From: an uncultured Cyclobacteriaceae bacterium
GTDB lineage: Bacteria; Bacteroidota; Bacteroidia; Cytophagales; Cyclobacteriaceae
NCBI GenBank assembly: GCA_943788235.1
Contig: CALSPM010000002.1
Location: 657,983-721,982 of the forward strand
DNA: 64,000 bases
Reading direction: 5' to 3'
Part shown: in pieces, positions 46,583-55,116 of the stretch
Position numbering within the stretch: position 1 is the stretch's first letter
How the letters are laid out: every line of letters starts with the position of its first letter
Program-made: the position numbers and the translations under genes
The notes under the pieces: generated by a model
Told to the model about the DNA's origin: nothing
What the model saw: the letters and a program-made list of their open reading frames with translations, nothing else
The model's database searches: none

Positions 46583-47551
46583 CTAATTTAAATAATTAAT
46601 TTGATTCTGCTTTTTTCGTTCAATTAAAGTTTGTTGTTTGATTTTTTCCCTATGCCTAAGTTTTCGTTCTCCAGTTCCATAATAGACCTCAGAAGGAGTA
46701 AGGTTATTGATGGACTCATGGTATCTTTCATAGTTGTAATACTGAACAAATTGCTTCATTTTAGACTCTAGCTGCCCTGGGCTGTAATAATTATCCAGTT
46801 TCACTACATTTTTCATTGATCTGTGATATCGTTCAATTTTACCCTGAGTTTGTGGATGAAGCGGTCGACCTCGTACATGTTTCATGTTTCGATCATTTAA
46901 ATATTCTGCTAATTCAATAGATAGGTAACACGATCCATTATCAGATAGTAACTTTGGAGGAGCATGGGTTTGTGCGACTAATAAAGCCTCATCCAAGGTC
47001 TGTTTTACATCCTCTGCCTTCATAGTGGCACACAACTTCCAGTTGACAATAAAACGACTGTAATCATCCAATATGGTTGATAAGTAATACCATCCCCATC
47101 CAACTATTTTAAAATAGGTGAAGTCTGTTTGCCACATCTGATTTACTGAAGTGGTTTTATCTTGAAAACTATCAGAGGCACTCATAATCCTGAATGAAGG
47201 AGTTGTGATAAGACCATTGAGCTTTAATATCCTATACACACTCGACTCACTGATATAATAACTGTATTTATCTATGATATGCCATGCCAGCTCTCTAGAT
47301 GATAACTCAGGGCGTTCTAAAGCAATCTCAACCACTTTATCTCTGTCAGCTAAGTTGATCTTATTCCAAACTTCTTTCCTATTACCAGACCTTCGAGCCA
47401 AGCCATCATATCCATGCTGTTGGTAGCCATTATACCATTTGTAAAAGGTAGTTTTATTCACTTTTAGTTGCCTGAGAGTTCTGATAACACCAAGATCACT
47501 TTGCTCTACAAGACGGATGATCTCCATCTTTTCGTTTTGACTGTAATGCAT
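46583..47551 (-). CDS. IS3-family transposase OrfB (DDE integrase core)
   Basis: 322-aa transposase. An N-terminal HTH (IRTLRQLKVNKTTFYKWYNG) is followed by an HTH_21-like segment (RPELSSRELAWHIIDKYSYY) and the rve core with the DDE residues in MWQTDFTYFK, LLSDNGSCYLS and TQGKIERYHRSMKN. It ends YYGTGERKLRHREK plus a basic tail. It is probably made mostly as an OrfAB fusion by -1 frameshifting. All catalytic residues are present, so the copy may be active. Confidence 0.95.
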   Translation of the reverse strand: MHYSQNEKMEIIRLVEQSDLGVIRTLRQLKVNKTTFYKWYNGYQQHGYDGLARRSGNRKEVWNKINLADRDKVVEIALERPELSSRELAWHIIDKYSYYISESSVYRILKLNGLITTPSFRIMSASDSFQDKTTSVNQMWQTDFTYFKIVGWGWYYLSTILDDYSRFIVNWKLCATMKAEDVKQTLDEALLVAQTHAPPKLLSDNGSCYLSIELAEYLNDRNMKHVRGRPLHPQTQGKIERYHRSMKNVVKLDNYYSPGQLESKMKQFVQYYNYERYHESINNLTPSEVYYGTGERKLRHREKIKQQTLIERKKQNQINYLN

Positions 47552-47565
47552 GTACTTCTTCCTCT

Positions 47566-47913
47566 TTACTCGGGTGAGCCAATGTTTTTTTTCAAGTCTC
47601 TCACTTCTAGTGAAAGATCTGCCACAAGTTCCTTTAAAGAGGCGTTCTCCCCTTTTAATTCTTGAACCTCTGAGGTATTGGCTTCTCGCATGGTATCACC
47701 ATTTAACCTGTGCTTGCCAGCTTCCATGAAATCCTTACTCCACTTGTAATAGTTTGCTTGATGAATGCCTTCCCTACGACAGAGTTCAGCAATACTCAAC
47801 TCACCTCGAATACCCTCAATTACAATTCTGATCTTTTCTTCTGAATTATATGCCTTGCGTGTCTTCCTTTTTAGTTCACTAATTAATGAACTTGCATTTC
47901 TCTTCTTTCCCAT
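47566..47913 (-). CDS. IS3-family transposase OrfA (HTH protein)
   Basis: 115-aa DNA-binding subunit. HTH about residues 20-60 (YNSEEKIRIVIEGIRGELSI, CRREGIHQANYYKWS) and a C-terminal leucine-zipper-like coil (VQELKGENASLKELVADLSL). Near its end an A8-C run gives the slippery string A-AAA-AAC. The -1 frame is open from there through the OrfB start, so the usual IS3 frameshift would produce OrfAB. Confidence 0.93.
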   Translation of the reverse strand: MGKKRNASSLISELKRKTRKAYNSEEKIRIVIEGIRGELSIAELCRREGIHQANYYKWSKDFMEAGKHRLNGDTMREANTSEVQELKGENASLKELVADLSLEVRDLKKNIGSPE

Positions 47914-47976
47914 TGTAGTTAAATTTAAGTGTTTACTCTGTTTAAAACACTCTCTTATAATTTAACCCTTATTAGT

Positions 47977-48444
47977 TCACTTTTTGCTGACGGTATACAG
48001 GGCTTGTAAGAACTCGTAGAGATCCTTTTGTTTCTCTTCTATGACAGCAGCTTTCTTTTCATCTCCGAGCTCTATAAGGGCTTGCTGCACCTTCTTTAAG
48101 CCACTCAAAGTATCTCTGTATTTTTGAACCAGATACACCAGTTCAGTTAGGTCTATCGATCCATCGCTTTGTGCCTCCTCTGCGAGTTCAAAATAAGCAT
48201 TGAAGATGTTTTGCCCTTGGTTGAAGGTAGCGGTAGCTCCTTTGATAGAGAACTTCTGAAGGTATTCATCTAATTTGTTTTCATAGATCCTTCCACGCTT
48301 GCGAGTAATGTCGGTTTGACCTCCTCGCACCATCCGAACAGGGGTCGAATGAGAATCTCCTAAAAGGTTATTGGAAATGGACTTTCCATAATTTCTTCCA
48401 ATTTCTCTGACAATTGAATTGGTAAAGGTTGAAGCTAATCCCAT
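47977..48444 (-). CDS. Hypothetical island protein, C-terminus replaced by the IS
   Basis: 155-aa soluble protein with no family I recognise. It starts MGLASTFTNSIVREIGRNYG, has a basic middle (RKRGRIYENKLDEYLQKFSI) and long helices (GSIDLTELVYLVQKYRDTLS, KKAAVIEEKQKDLYEFLQ). The IS3 element ends at 47999, so the last codons (LYTVSKK and stop) are read from the IS terminal repeat. Joining the flanks across the IS suggests the original protein ended about ten codons after the insertion point, so it may still work. Confidence 0.6.
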   Translation of the reverse strand: MGLASTFTNSIVREIGRNYGKSISNNLLGDSHSTPVRMVRGGQTDITRKRGRIYENKLDEYLQKFSIKGATATFNQGQNIFNAYFELAEEAQSDGSIDLTELVYLVQKYRDTLSGLKKVQQALIELGDEKKAAVIEEKQKDLYEFLQALYTVSKK

Positions 48445-48573
48445 AAGGCATTGTTTTTAATGAATATGATTGGCTTAGATTATAATCAACAAACAAGATA
48501 TGAAATCTTTAGTGTTTTTAGAAATCTCATGAGCATAAGCCTTCGGGGTTAATTATCATATTAAGTGGTAATG

Positions 48574-48639
48574 GTAAAAGGGAAACCCACTAAATACTAT
48601 GGGGTTGGTCATGAATAGAAAATCAAAATAGGTTTTAAC
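48574..48639. repeat. 66-bp leader element, copy 1
   Basis: Aligns without gaps to 51024-51089 (51 of 66 positions by eye). Both start with GTAAAAGGGAAACC and end with AATCAAAA-A-G-TTTTAAC. Copy 1 lies before the nuclease gene. Probably a shared promoter or regulatory leader of the island. Confidence 0.65.
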
Positions 48640-48680
48640 AAAACAGACTAACCTCACTATATCAGTGCATAGTTATTCAT

Positions 48681-48688
48681 TATATTTG
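48681..48688 (+). promoter_or_regulatory. -7 box ahead of the secreted nuclease
   Basis: TATATTTG fits TAnnTTTG. It overlaps a TTG (48686) that would otherwise be a start candidate. Confidence 0.35.
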
Positions 48689-49482
48689 AAAACAAACAAC
48701 GACTACCCAAAATCAGAACCTACCTCCTCTCCTTTGCCATTATCCTTGTAAGTCTGCTCCCTACTACCCAGGCACAAGTAGTTGACTGCGGAACAAAAAT
48801 CGTTGCTGGCAATGAACAAAAGCTTTATCAAGGAAGTCGAGGGGGATGCTATTACCTCACTGCATCTGGCAATAAATCTTATGTAGATAAAAGTGAATGT
48901 AAATGTGGATCAAGTGGCTCAGTAGACAATAGCGATAAGAGAGACTTACGCTCAACAGTTATTGTAGACAAAGGCATTTACACTGTTTCTTACAATGAGA
49001 TTTATGAGCAGCCCAATTGGCTTACTTACACAGTCAGTAACCGTGCTAAGAATGTAGATCGAGGAAGCATGAACTTCTACAAAGAGGCAGATATCCACAC
49101 CTCAGACAATGCAGATTACACCAAGAATCCTTGGGACAAAGGGCACCTCGCTCCTGCTGCTGCGTTCAGTGACTCGTACACAAATCTAAAGACCACCTTT
49201 TCCTTTTTGAACTGCTCCATGCAACTTGATCGGCTCAATCAAGGAGAATGGGCAGAGCTCGAAGCGCAAGTAAGAAAATGGTCAAAGCAGTATGGTGATA
49301 TTGATGTGAAGATTGAATTGGTCTTTGCTGCTGACCATCAAGTACGAAATACAGGAGTGCATATCCCTACAGGTTTTTGGAAACACCTTACCTTTCCAGA
49401 TGATACCAAAAAATGTTTCTATTTCCCCAATGAGGATGCAATCTACAATTGGGATCGATACGAGCAAAACTGTACCCGATAA
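48686..49482 (+). CDS. Secreted DNA/RNA non-specific endonuclease (start region disturbed)
   Basis: The open frame extends from 48673 to 49482. It encodes a signal peptide (IRTYLLSFAIILVSLLPTTQ before AQVVDC), a Cys-containing segment and the endonuclease domain with DKGHLAPAAAF, a variant of the DRGH motif (catalytic His, Mg ligand Asn in FSFLNCSMQ). No ATG, GTG or TTG precedes the signal in this frame. TTG 48686 is in another frame; one extra A in the AAAA run near 48710 would join it to the signal peptide. From ATG 49069 only 137 aa without a signal would be made. Its TAA overlaps the next gene's ATG. Confidence 0.7.
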
Positions 49483-50975
49483 TGGCTAAGCGTAAATACT
49501 ATCTTTCTAAGAGTACCTTTCTCAAAGGATTACAATGCGAGAAAGCACTTTACTTTCACAAGCATCATTATAATCTTAAAGATGAAATCACAGAGGCTCA
49601 ACAAGCCATCTTTGATCAAGGAAATTTAGTAGGAGAATTAGCACATCAGCTTTTTCCTGGTGGTATCAACTGTCAACCTGAGGTATTTTATGAATACAAT
49701 AAAGCTCTTGCAAGTACCAGACAAGCTTTGGATCATGGTAGACCTGTCATCTATGAGGCTGCTTTTTTCTTCAATGGAGTCTTCGTGTATGCTGATATAC
49801 TGGTTGAAGATGAAGAAGGCTGGAAAGTTTATGAAGTCAAGAGCTCGACAAGCGTGAAAGAGGTTAATATTCAAGATGCTGCCTTACAGAGCTATGTCAT
49901 TGAACAGAATGGCATCAAGCTCAAGGATGTCTGCATTGTTCATCTTGACAACACCTATGAGCGTGATGGAGAGATCGAAGTAGAAGAACTTTTTATCAAA
50001 ACTTCGGTTTTAAGTGAGGTCAAAACATTGTTACCAAGGATTCCTAAGGAAATCGAAAGACTGAAGACCGTTATTGATCGAGAGACCCTTCCTGAGAAAT
50101 CCATAGGAGCGCATTGCTCGAGTCCCTACACTTGTGATTTCATGGGGCAGTGCTGGGGTCATATTCCCGAGGATGCTGTATTTGATGTTGGAAATCTTCG
50201 CACAAAAAAGAAGTTTGAGCTCTACGATCAAGGGATTATACTCATCAAAGACATTCCAGATGAATTCGAATTGAGTGACAAGCAGAGAATGCAGGTAGAA
50301 GGAGTTAAAAACAATACCTCCTATGTTGATTCAATGCGACTCAATCAGTTCCTCGATGAACTGCATGGACCCCTGTATTTCTTAGATTTTGAAACAATGC
50401 GTTCAGGGGTGCCCTTATTTGATCGCACCCGACCTTATCAACAAATTCCATTTCAGTATTCCTTGCATGCAAAAGAAGCTGATCAAATCAAGCACTTTGA
50501 GTTTTTGGCTGAGACAGACGGAATAGATCCTCGGATCAGTTTCATCAAGCAATTGATTTTAGACTGCGGATCAGATGGTGATATATTAGTTTATAACATA
50601 TCCTTTGAACAAAATATAATTGAAGAGCTCATCCAAGCGTTTCCAGGTTACCAGATCCCTTTAGAGGGTATCATAAGAAGACTCAAAGATCTTATGAAGC
50701 CCTTTCAAAAAGGATGGTATTATACTCCTGAAATGAAAGGCTCCTATTCTATCAAGCAAGTCTTACCAGCCCTTGTTCCTGGACTATCTCACCAAGAATT
50801 GGAGATCAGTGAAGGGGGTACCGCAAGTTCTACTTTTGCTGCGATGGCAAATGGGACTTTTGAAGGAGACTATGACCAGACTAGAAAAGATCTTCTCGAA
50901 TATTGTAAGATGGATACCTATGCGATGGTAGAGATCTTGAGAGTTTTGAGGGAACGGATCAAAGAATATTATTGA
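49482..50975 (+). CDS. DUF2779 protein with RecB-like nuclease region
   Basis: 497 aa from ATG 49482 (MAKRKYYLSKSTFLKGLQCE); this ATG overlaps the nuclease stop as TAATG. The N-terminal half has a PD-(D/E)XK-type core (YADILVEDEEGWKVYEVKSS, IQDAALQSYVI) and CxxP-like cysteines (HCSSPYTCDFMGQCW), typical of Fe-S RecB-like nucleases. The C-terminal half is DUF2779, an RNase-H/DnaQ-like exonuclease fold: YFLDFETMRSGVPLFDRTRP, YNISFEQNIIEEL and YCKMDTYAMVEIL. Function unknown; such proteins are frequent on islands. Confidence 0.8.
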   Translation: MAKRKYYLSKSTFLKGLQCEKALYFHKHHYNLKDEITEAQQAIFDQGNLVGELAHQLFPGGINCQPEVFYEYNKALASTRQALDHGRPVIYEAAFFFNGVFVYADILVEDEEGWKVYEVKSSTSVKEVNIQDAALQSYVIEQNGIKLKDVCIVHLDNTYERDGEIEVEELFIKTSVLSEVKTLLPRIPKEIERLKTVIDRETLPEKSIGAHCSSPYTCDFMGQCWGHIPEDAVFDVGNLRTKKKFELYDQGIILIKDIPDEFELSDKQRMQVEGVKNNTSYVDSMRLNQFLDELHGPLYFLDFETMRSGVPLFDRTRPYQQIPFQYSLHAKEADQIKHFEFLAETDGIDPRISFIKQLILDCGSDGDILVYNISFEQNIIEELIQAFPGYQIPLEGIIRRLKDLMKPFQKGWYYTPEMKGSYSIKQVLPALVPGLSHQELEISEGGTASSTFAAMANGTFEGDYDQTRKDLLEYCKMDTYAMVEILRVLRERIKEYY

Positions 50976-51023
50976 TCCTTATTTACGAAACCTCGCAGTT
51001 AAATCTATAAATGGATAAAAATA

Positions 51024-51089
51024 GTAAAAGGGAAACCTGCCATATCGTACAGGGTAGGTAAATAATACAAAATCAAAACAGATTTTAAC
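51024..51089. repeat. 66-bp leader element, copy 2
   Basis: Second copy of the element at 48574-48639, again upstream of an island gene; see copy 1 for the match. Confidence 0.65.
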
Positions 51090-51135
51090 CTCTTACCAAA
51101 TACTTCACAAAACACCCCTTCCCCTACCTTCACTG

Positions 51136-51143
51136 TAACTTTG
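51136..51143 (+). promoter_or_regulatory. -7 promoter box
   Basis: TAACTTTG fits TAnnTTTG and stands 15 bp before the ATG at 51159. Confidence 0.5.
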
Positions 51144-51158
51144 TAAGAAACAAATTAC

Positions 51159-51635
51159 ATGAGATTAGACACGCTTAAATGGAATAACCATACCTTCAAA
51201 CAGCTATCCAAAGAAGCCAAGCTGATCTACTGTTTCCTAGAAGCACATTGTAGTACTGCTGGCTTTCTTCAAGCAGATGAATCAGACATCGCTAATGGCA
51301 TTGGACTGGAGCGGAAATCTGGTCTTAATCCCTTTGGTAGTATGATTATTCTCGCTATGGAAGAACTAGAAGATTCAGGCTTTATCGTGCGAGGAGATTA
51401 TGATTTTATCTTAGTCAAAGGGACACATAAAAAGCGAGCGCATGGAAAGCTGAAAGTAAGTGATAAGGCTAAGGATTATTATAGAGTTGGAATACTGAAA
51501 TCTGGTATGCATACAGCCGTTTTAAAGGAGATTAATAGTACTTGTGAGTGTTTCTCTAAAGAGGTAATATTGGAGGAGTTTGAGGCTTATTTTAAGGTGT
51601 TAGAGATGGGGGTATTTCATGAAGTGTTGAGGTGA
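51159..51635 (+). CDS. Hypothetical winged-helix-like island protein
   Basis: 158-aa soluble protein. The first 90 residues look like a winged helix (FKQLSKEAKLIYCFLEAHCS, LQADESDIANGIGLER, MIILAMEELEDSGFIVRGDY), similar in layout to phage/plasmid replication-type regulators. A basic stretch KGTHKKRAHGKLKVSDKAK follows. I cannot name a family. It has its own -7 box and the duplicated 66-bp leader. Confidence 0.55.
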   Translation: MRLDTLKWNNHTFKQLSKEAKLIYCFLEAHCSTAGFLQADESDIANGIGLERKSGLNPFGSMIILAMEELEDSGFIVRGDYDFILVKGTHKKRAHGKLKVSDKAKDYYRVGILKSGMHTAVLKEINSTCECFSKEVILEEFEAYFKVLEMGVFHEVLR

Positions 51636-51782
51636 GAAATTCTTGATTTTAAATAAGGGCATAAAGGAATGTCCATATTTTTTTCGACAATAAGCTTTGG
51701 TCAAGGACCTATCAATTCGTGTATAAACTCCTGGCGTGTGGTGTGTTGAGAGTTTTTTAACATCATTTAAGAAGCTATTGCT

Positions 51783-52070
51783 TTATAAACCTTCGGACTT
51801 TCTTTCTTTCAACAAAATTTCATCTATTTTCAACTCATCCAATTCACCCATTCCTTCCAAAAAATTCAACGTCCGTTGAGCCTCTTCCTCATCTACCTTG
51901 CTTATAGCAATTCCTACGTGAACTAGTACAAAGTCTCCCACATCAGCTTCAGGAACCAAATCTAAATTGATAATCTTTTTAATCCCGCCAAAGTCCACTT
52001 TCGCCATTTTCATAGCTTCAGGATCATCGGCAACGAAGTAATCGATTTTACCAGGTACAGCTAAACACAT
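51783..52070 (-). CDS. hypC: [NiFe]-hydrogenase assembly chaperone HypC
   Basis: 95-aa HypC/HybG/HupF protein starting MCLAVPGKI, whose Cys2 carries the Fe(CN)2CO unit. The body keeps the OB-like pattern (AKVDFGGIKKIINLDLVPEA, VGDFVLVHVGIAISKVDEEE). With HypD it builds the iron part of the active site. It lies on the opposite strand to the other hyp genes, downstream of the TetR gene. Confidence 0.95.
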   Translation of the reverse strand: MCLAVPGKIDYFVADDPEAMKMAKVDFGGIKKIINLDLVPEADVGDFVLVHVGIAISKVDEEEAQRTLNFLEGMGELDELKIDEILLKERKSEGL

Positions 52071-52101
52071 AATTTTGTAATTCTTTCTAATTTATAATTT
52101 A

Positions 52102-52731
52102 TCATTCTCTTATTAACCCCGGATAAACAATTATCTCAAATTCATTAATCCCTTGATCGGTCATAAACGGCCTGATCTGCTGCCAAATCATGTCTTTAAA
52201 TGCTCCTTCGAAAAATTCTTCTTTCTCCAAAATTTTCTTTTTTGTCATCCAAAATGAACTGATAAACCAAATCATTTCGGCAATTTTTCTGGTTTGTTCA
52301 GATTTTAACTCAAGGATCAGTTCCCTTTTCATATTGCTCTCAAACCACTGCTGCAATTGCAAAATAAAATTGGCAATGTGCTCTTGCTGAATAGCGTGTA
52401 TATAAGGATATAGCCTTTTGATTTCAAGAATATCGAGAAAGTAAAATGAATATGTATCTAGCAAATGGTAAAGTCTGGTCAACTGATTATCAAAGTCAAG
52501 AAGTCCTGGTAGATTTTTCCACAGGCGTAATATCTTATCCATATCAGCCGAAATGAGATTTCCAATTTTCTTTAAAATTTGTTCTTTGTCATGAAAATGG
52601 TAAGCGAGATTACCCACACTGATACTAGCTTCATTAGCAATTTGTTGCAAAGTGACATTTTGTAGACCCTGACCATTAAAAAGCATCAGTGCGGCCTCTG
52701 TTATCTTATTCCTGGTAGTTTGACCACTCAT
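52102..52731 (-). CDS. TetR family transcriptional regulator
   Basis: 209-aa regulator with a clear N-terminal TetR HTH (RNKITEAALMLFNGQGLQNV, LQQIANEASISVGNLAYHFH, DKEQILKKI) and a helical effector domain rich in aromatic residues. It is divergent from hypF with a gap of only about 30 bp, and 31 bp upstream of hypC. It therefore probably controls both hydrogenase transcripts. Confidence 0.92.
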   Translation of the reverse strand: MSGQTTRNKITEAALMLFNGQGLQNVTLQQIANEASISVGNLAYHFHDKEQILKKIGNLISADMDKILRLWKNLPGLLDFDNQLTRLYHLLDTYSFYFLDILEIKRLYPYIHAIQQEHIANFILQLQQWFESNMKRELILELKSEQTRKIAEMIWFISSFWMTKKKILEKEEFFEGAFKDMIWQQIRPFMTDQGINEFEIIVYPGLIRE

Positions 52732-52763
52732 ATTTGATAAATATAAACTATTTTGGTGTACTT

Positions 52764-55070
52764 ATGTCAATGAACGATCAAAAACAATCTACCAAGAGTG
52801 TATTGAAAAGCCAGAAAATAATTATCCATGGCAGAGTTCAGGGCGTGGGATTCCGACCATTTATTTATAATCTGGCTCATCAAAATTCATTGGACGGTTG
52901 GATTAAAAACACACACAACGGAGTAGAAATTCATATTACTGGATTAGATAAAAATCATCAAAAGTTCATCGAATTGATTCAAACAAATGCACCGCAACAT
53001 TCAGTGATAAGAAGTATTGAAGTTGAGGACATTCAGTTAAATACTTTTTTGGACTTTGAGATACTACCTAGCAAAGAGGGAACTGAAAATCAAATAGAAC
53101 TGACACCCGACTTTGGTGTTTGTGATATTTGTGTTGAAGAAATTTTCAACCACTCGAATTCAAGACTTAATTATGCATTTACTACGTGCACACAATGTGG
53201 TCCTCGCTATTCAATTATAGAACAACTTCCCTTCGACAGACATACAACTTCCATGGCATCCTATGACATGTGTCCACGATGTAAAAGTGAATATCAAAAC
53301 TCCTCAGATCGAAGGTTTCATGGCCAGATCAATAGTTGTCCAGATTGCTCAATTCCTATGCGGTTGTATTTTCAAAATCAACTGGATGAGACGAACCCTG
53401 AGAGGATTTGTGAGAAAGTTATAGAAGCTTGGAATAAAGGAATGGTAGTTGCAACAAAGGGCTTAGGAGGCTACTTACTTACCACTGCCGCATCGAATCA
53501 GGAATCAGTCAAACACATCCGAAAAATCAAACACCGGAAAAGTAAGCCATTTGCTGTAATGTGCCCAGATATAAAGTATGTCCACGATAACTTTCATATC
53601 GATCCGAAAGAAGAGGTTTTCCTAAAGAGTTCTGTTGCGCCAATTGTACTTCTTCAGCCAAAAAACGCCTCAACATTCCTAGGCCAAATAGCCCCTGGAT
53701 TGGATAAAATTGGTGTTATGTTACCTTACACGCCACTTTTTCATTTGTTACTCAACAAGTATTCCAAACCAATAATTGCAACGAGTGCAAACAGGACACA
53801 TGACCCGATTATTTATGAAGATAAGGAGGCATTGATTAGATTGTCAGAAGTTGATTTTATTCTTACCTATGACCGTGAAATCAGCTTCCCACAAGACGAT
53901 AGCCTTATCGCTTTTTCTCCTTTCAAAAAGAAACAAATCACACTGCGAAGATCGAGGGGGTTGGCACCTTCTTTTCAACAGTCATTTAGTTTTCCAACTG
54001 ACAAAACTATCCTCGCATTTGGAGCGGACATGAAAGGTGCCTTTGCCTATTGCACCAATACCCAAGTGTATCTCAGTCAATACCTCGGAGACTTGAGCCA
54101 CTTCGATGTACAGCAAAGGACGGAAATTATGATCGAAAGATTTATTGGGCTTTTCAAGACCAAGCCGGATATAGTTCTAGTCGATAAACATCCCGATTAC
54201 TTTTCTACTAGGCTTGGTCAAGATTATTCAGTATCCAATGAGATTCCAGTTTACCATTTCCAGCATCATCGAACACATTTCGGAGCAATTTTAAGCGAAC
54301 ATGATCTTTGGAATAATGAATTTCCAATATTGGGAATTATTTGGGACGGAACCGGGCTTGGGGATGATTCGAATATTTGGGGTGGTGAATTTTTCATTAA
54401 AGAGAATTCACAGATTAGTAGAGTTGGACACTTGAAGTATTCGTCTTATATCGCTGGTGACAAAATGGCCAAAGAACCTAGATTATCAGCTTTGTCTTTT
54501 TCTGAAGAAATCTCAGAAGTTATCGAGCTGCTTAAAGAAAAATTTACAAAACAAGAATGGGAAAACTACCTTTTACTGAGTAAAAAATCTAATTTATTGA
54601 CATCTAGTATGGGGCGATTGTTTGATGCGGTAGCATCTCTCATTGGCCTTTGCGATGTTAACGAATACGAGGGGCAGGCTGCAATTCTTCTTGAGCAAGC
54701 AGCACTGCGATTTGTGAAACATGGATCATTGGATGCTGAACCATTTTCTTTTACAATAGAAGATGGGGTGGTTGACATAAAAAGCATGCTCCGACAGATC
54801 GCCCAACAAAAACCAGAAATAACTTCTGAAGAAATAGCATTTAAATTTCATATTACATTGGTTGAAATTATCAGAAGAATAGCTAAAGAACATAAGGTGA
54901 ATCATTTGGCTTTTAGTGGAGGTGTATTTCAAAATGGTTTGTTGGTTGATTTATTATTCCATAAACTTGAGAATGATTTTAGTCTATATTTTCATCAAGA
55001 ATTAAGTCCAAATGATGAAAATATTGCCTTTGGTCAATTGGCACTCTTCATCAATAGTCATTCATCATGA
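52764..55070 (+). CDS. hypF: Carbamoyltransferase HypF
   Basis: 768 aa from ATG 52764 (MSMNDQKQST); an in-frame TTG at 52734 is less likely as it lies inside the divergent promoter space. Makes the CN ligands of the active-site iron from carbamoyl phosphate. Domains in order: acylphosphatase (HGRVQGVGFRPFIY), two zinc-finger pairs (CDICVEE..CTQCGPRYS, CPRCKSEY..CPDC), YrdC (KHRKSKPFAVM) and Kae1-like (HFQHHRTHFGAIL, WDGTGLGDD, FSGGVFQNGLL). Confidence 0.96.
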   Translation: MSMNDQKQSTKSVLKSQKIIIHGRVQGVGFRPFIYNLAHQNSLDGWIKNTHNGVEIHITGLDKNHQKFIELIQTNAPQHSVIRSIEVEDIQLNTFLDFEILPSKEGTENQIELTPDFGVCDICVEEIFNHSNSRLNYAFTTCTQCGPRYSIIEQLPFDRHTTSMASYDMCPRCKSEYQNSSDRRFHGQINSCPDCSIPMRLYFQNQLDETNPERICEKVIEAWNKGMVVATKGLGGYLLTTAASNQESVKHIRKIKHRKSKPFAVMCPDIKYVHDNFHIDPKEEVFLKSSVAPIVLLQPKNASTFLGQIAPGLDKIGVMLPYTPLFHLLLNKYSKPIIATSANRTHDPIIYEDKEALIRLSEVDFILTYDREISFPQDDSLIAFSPFKKKQITLRRSRGLAPSFQQSFSFPTDKTILAFGADMKGAFAYCTNTQVYLSQYLGDLSHFDVQQRTEIMIERFIGLFKTKPDIVLVDKHPDYFSTRLGQDYSVSNEIPVYHFQHHRTHFGAILSEHDLWNNEFPILGIIWDGTGLGDDSNIWGGEFFIKENSQISRVGHLKYSSYIAGDKMAKEPRLSALSFSEEISEVIELLKEKFTKQEWENYLLLSKKSNLLTSSMGRLFDAVASLIGLCDVNEYEGQAAILLEQAALRFVKHGSLDAEPFSFTIEDGVVDIKSMLRQIAQQKPEITSEEIAFKFHITLVEIIRRIAKEHKVNHLAFSGGVFQNGLLVDLLFHKLENDFSLYFHQELSPNDENIAFGQLALFINSHSS

Positions 55071-55116
55071 TTAAAATTTAGTTAAAAATTAATAGATTAC
55101 TTGAAATCGAAAGAAC

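Larger units (their letters stand above)
46526..47999 (-). mobile_element. IS3-family insertion sequence, 1474 bp, apparently complete
   Basis: Imperfect terminal inverted repeats start TGTATGTCGTCA at 46526 and, read inward on the other strand, TGTATACCGTCA ending at 47999; similarity goes on through AAAAGTG-ACT. Ends are 5'-TG...CA-3' as in IS3. The element encodes OrfA and OrfB in overlapping -1 phase. No exact 3-5-bp target duplication was found (GG on the left, GGG on the right), so the termini could be off by a base. Confidence 0.85.

Noticed and set aside
51636-51782. Search for a second copy of the mnmE 3' end (attR) at the island's right edge
   Set aside because: No sequence resembling TTCTGTATCGGGAAGTAA was found between the last island gene and hypC.
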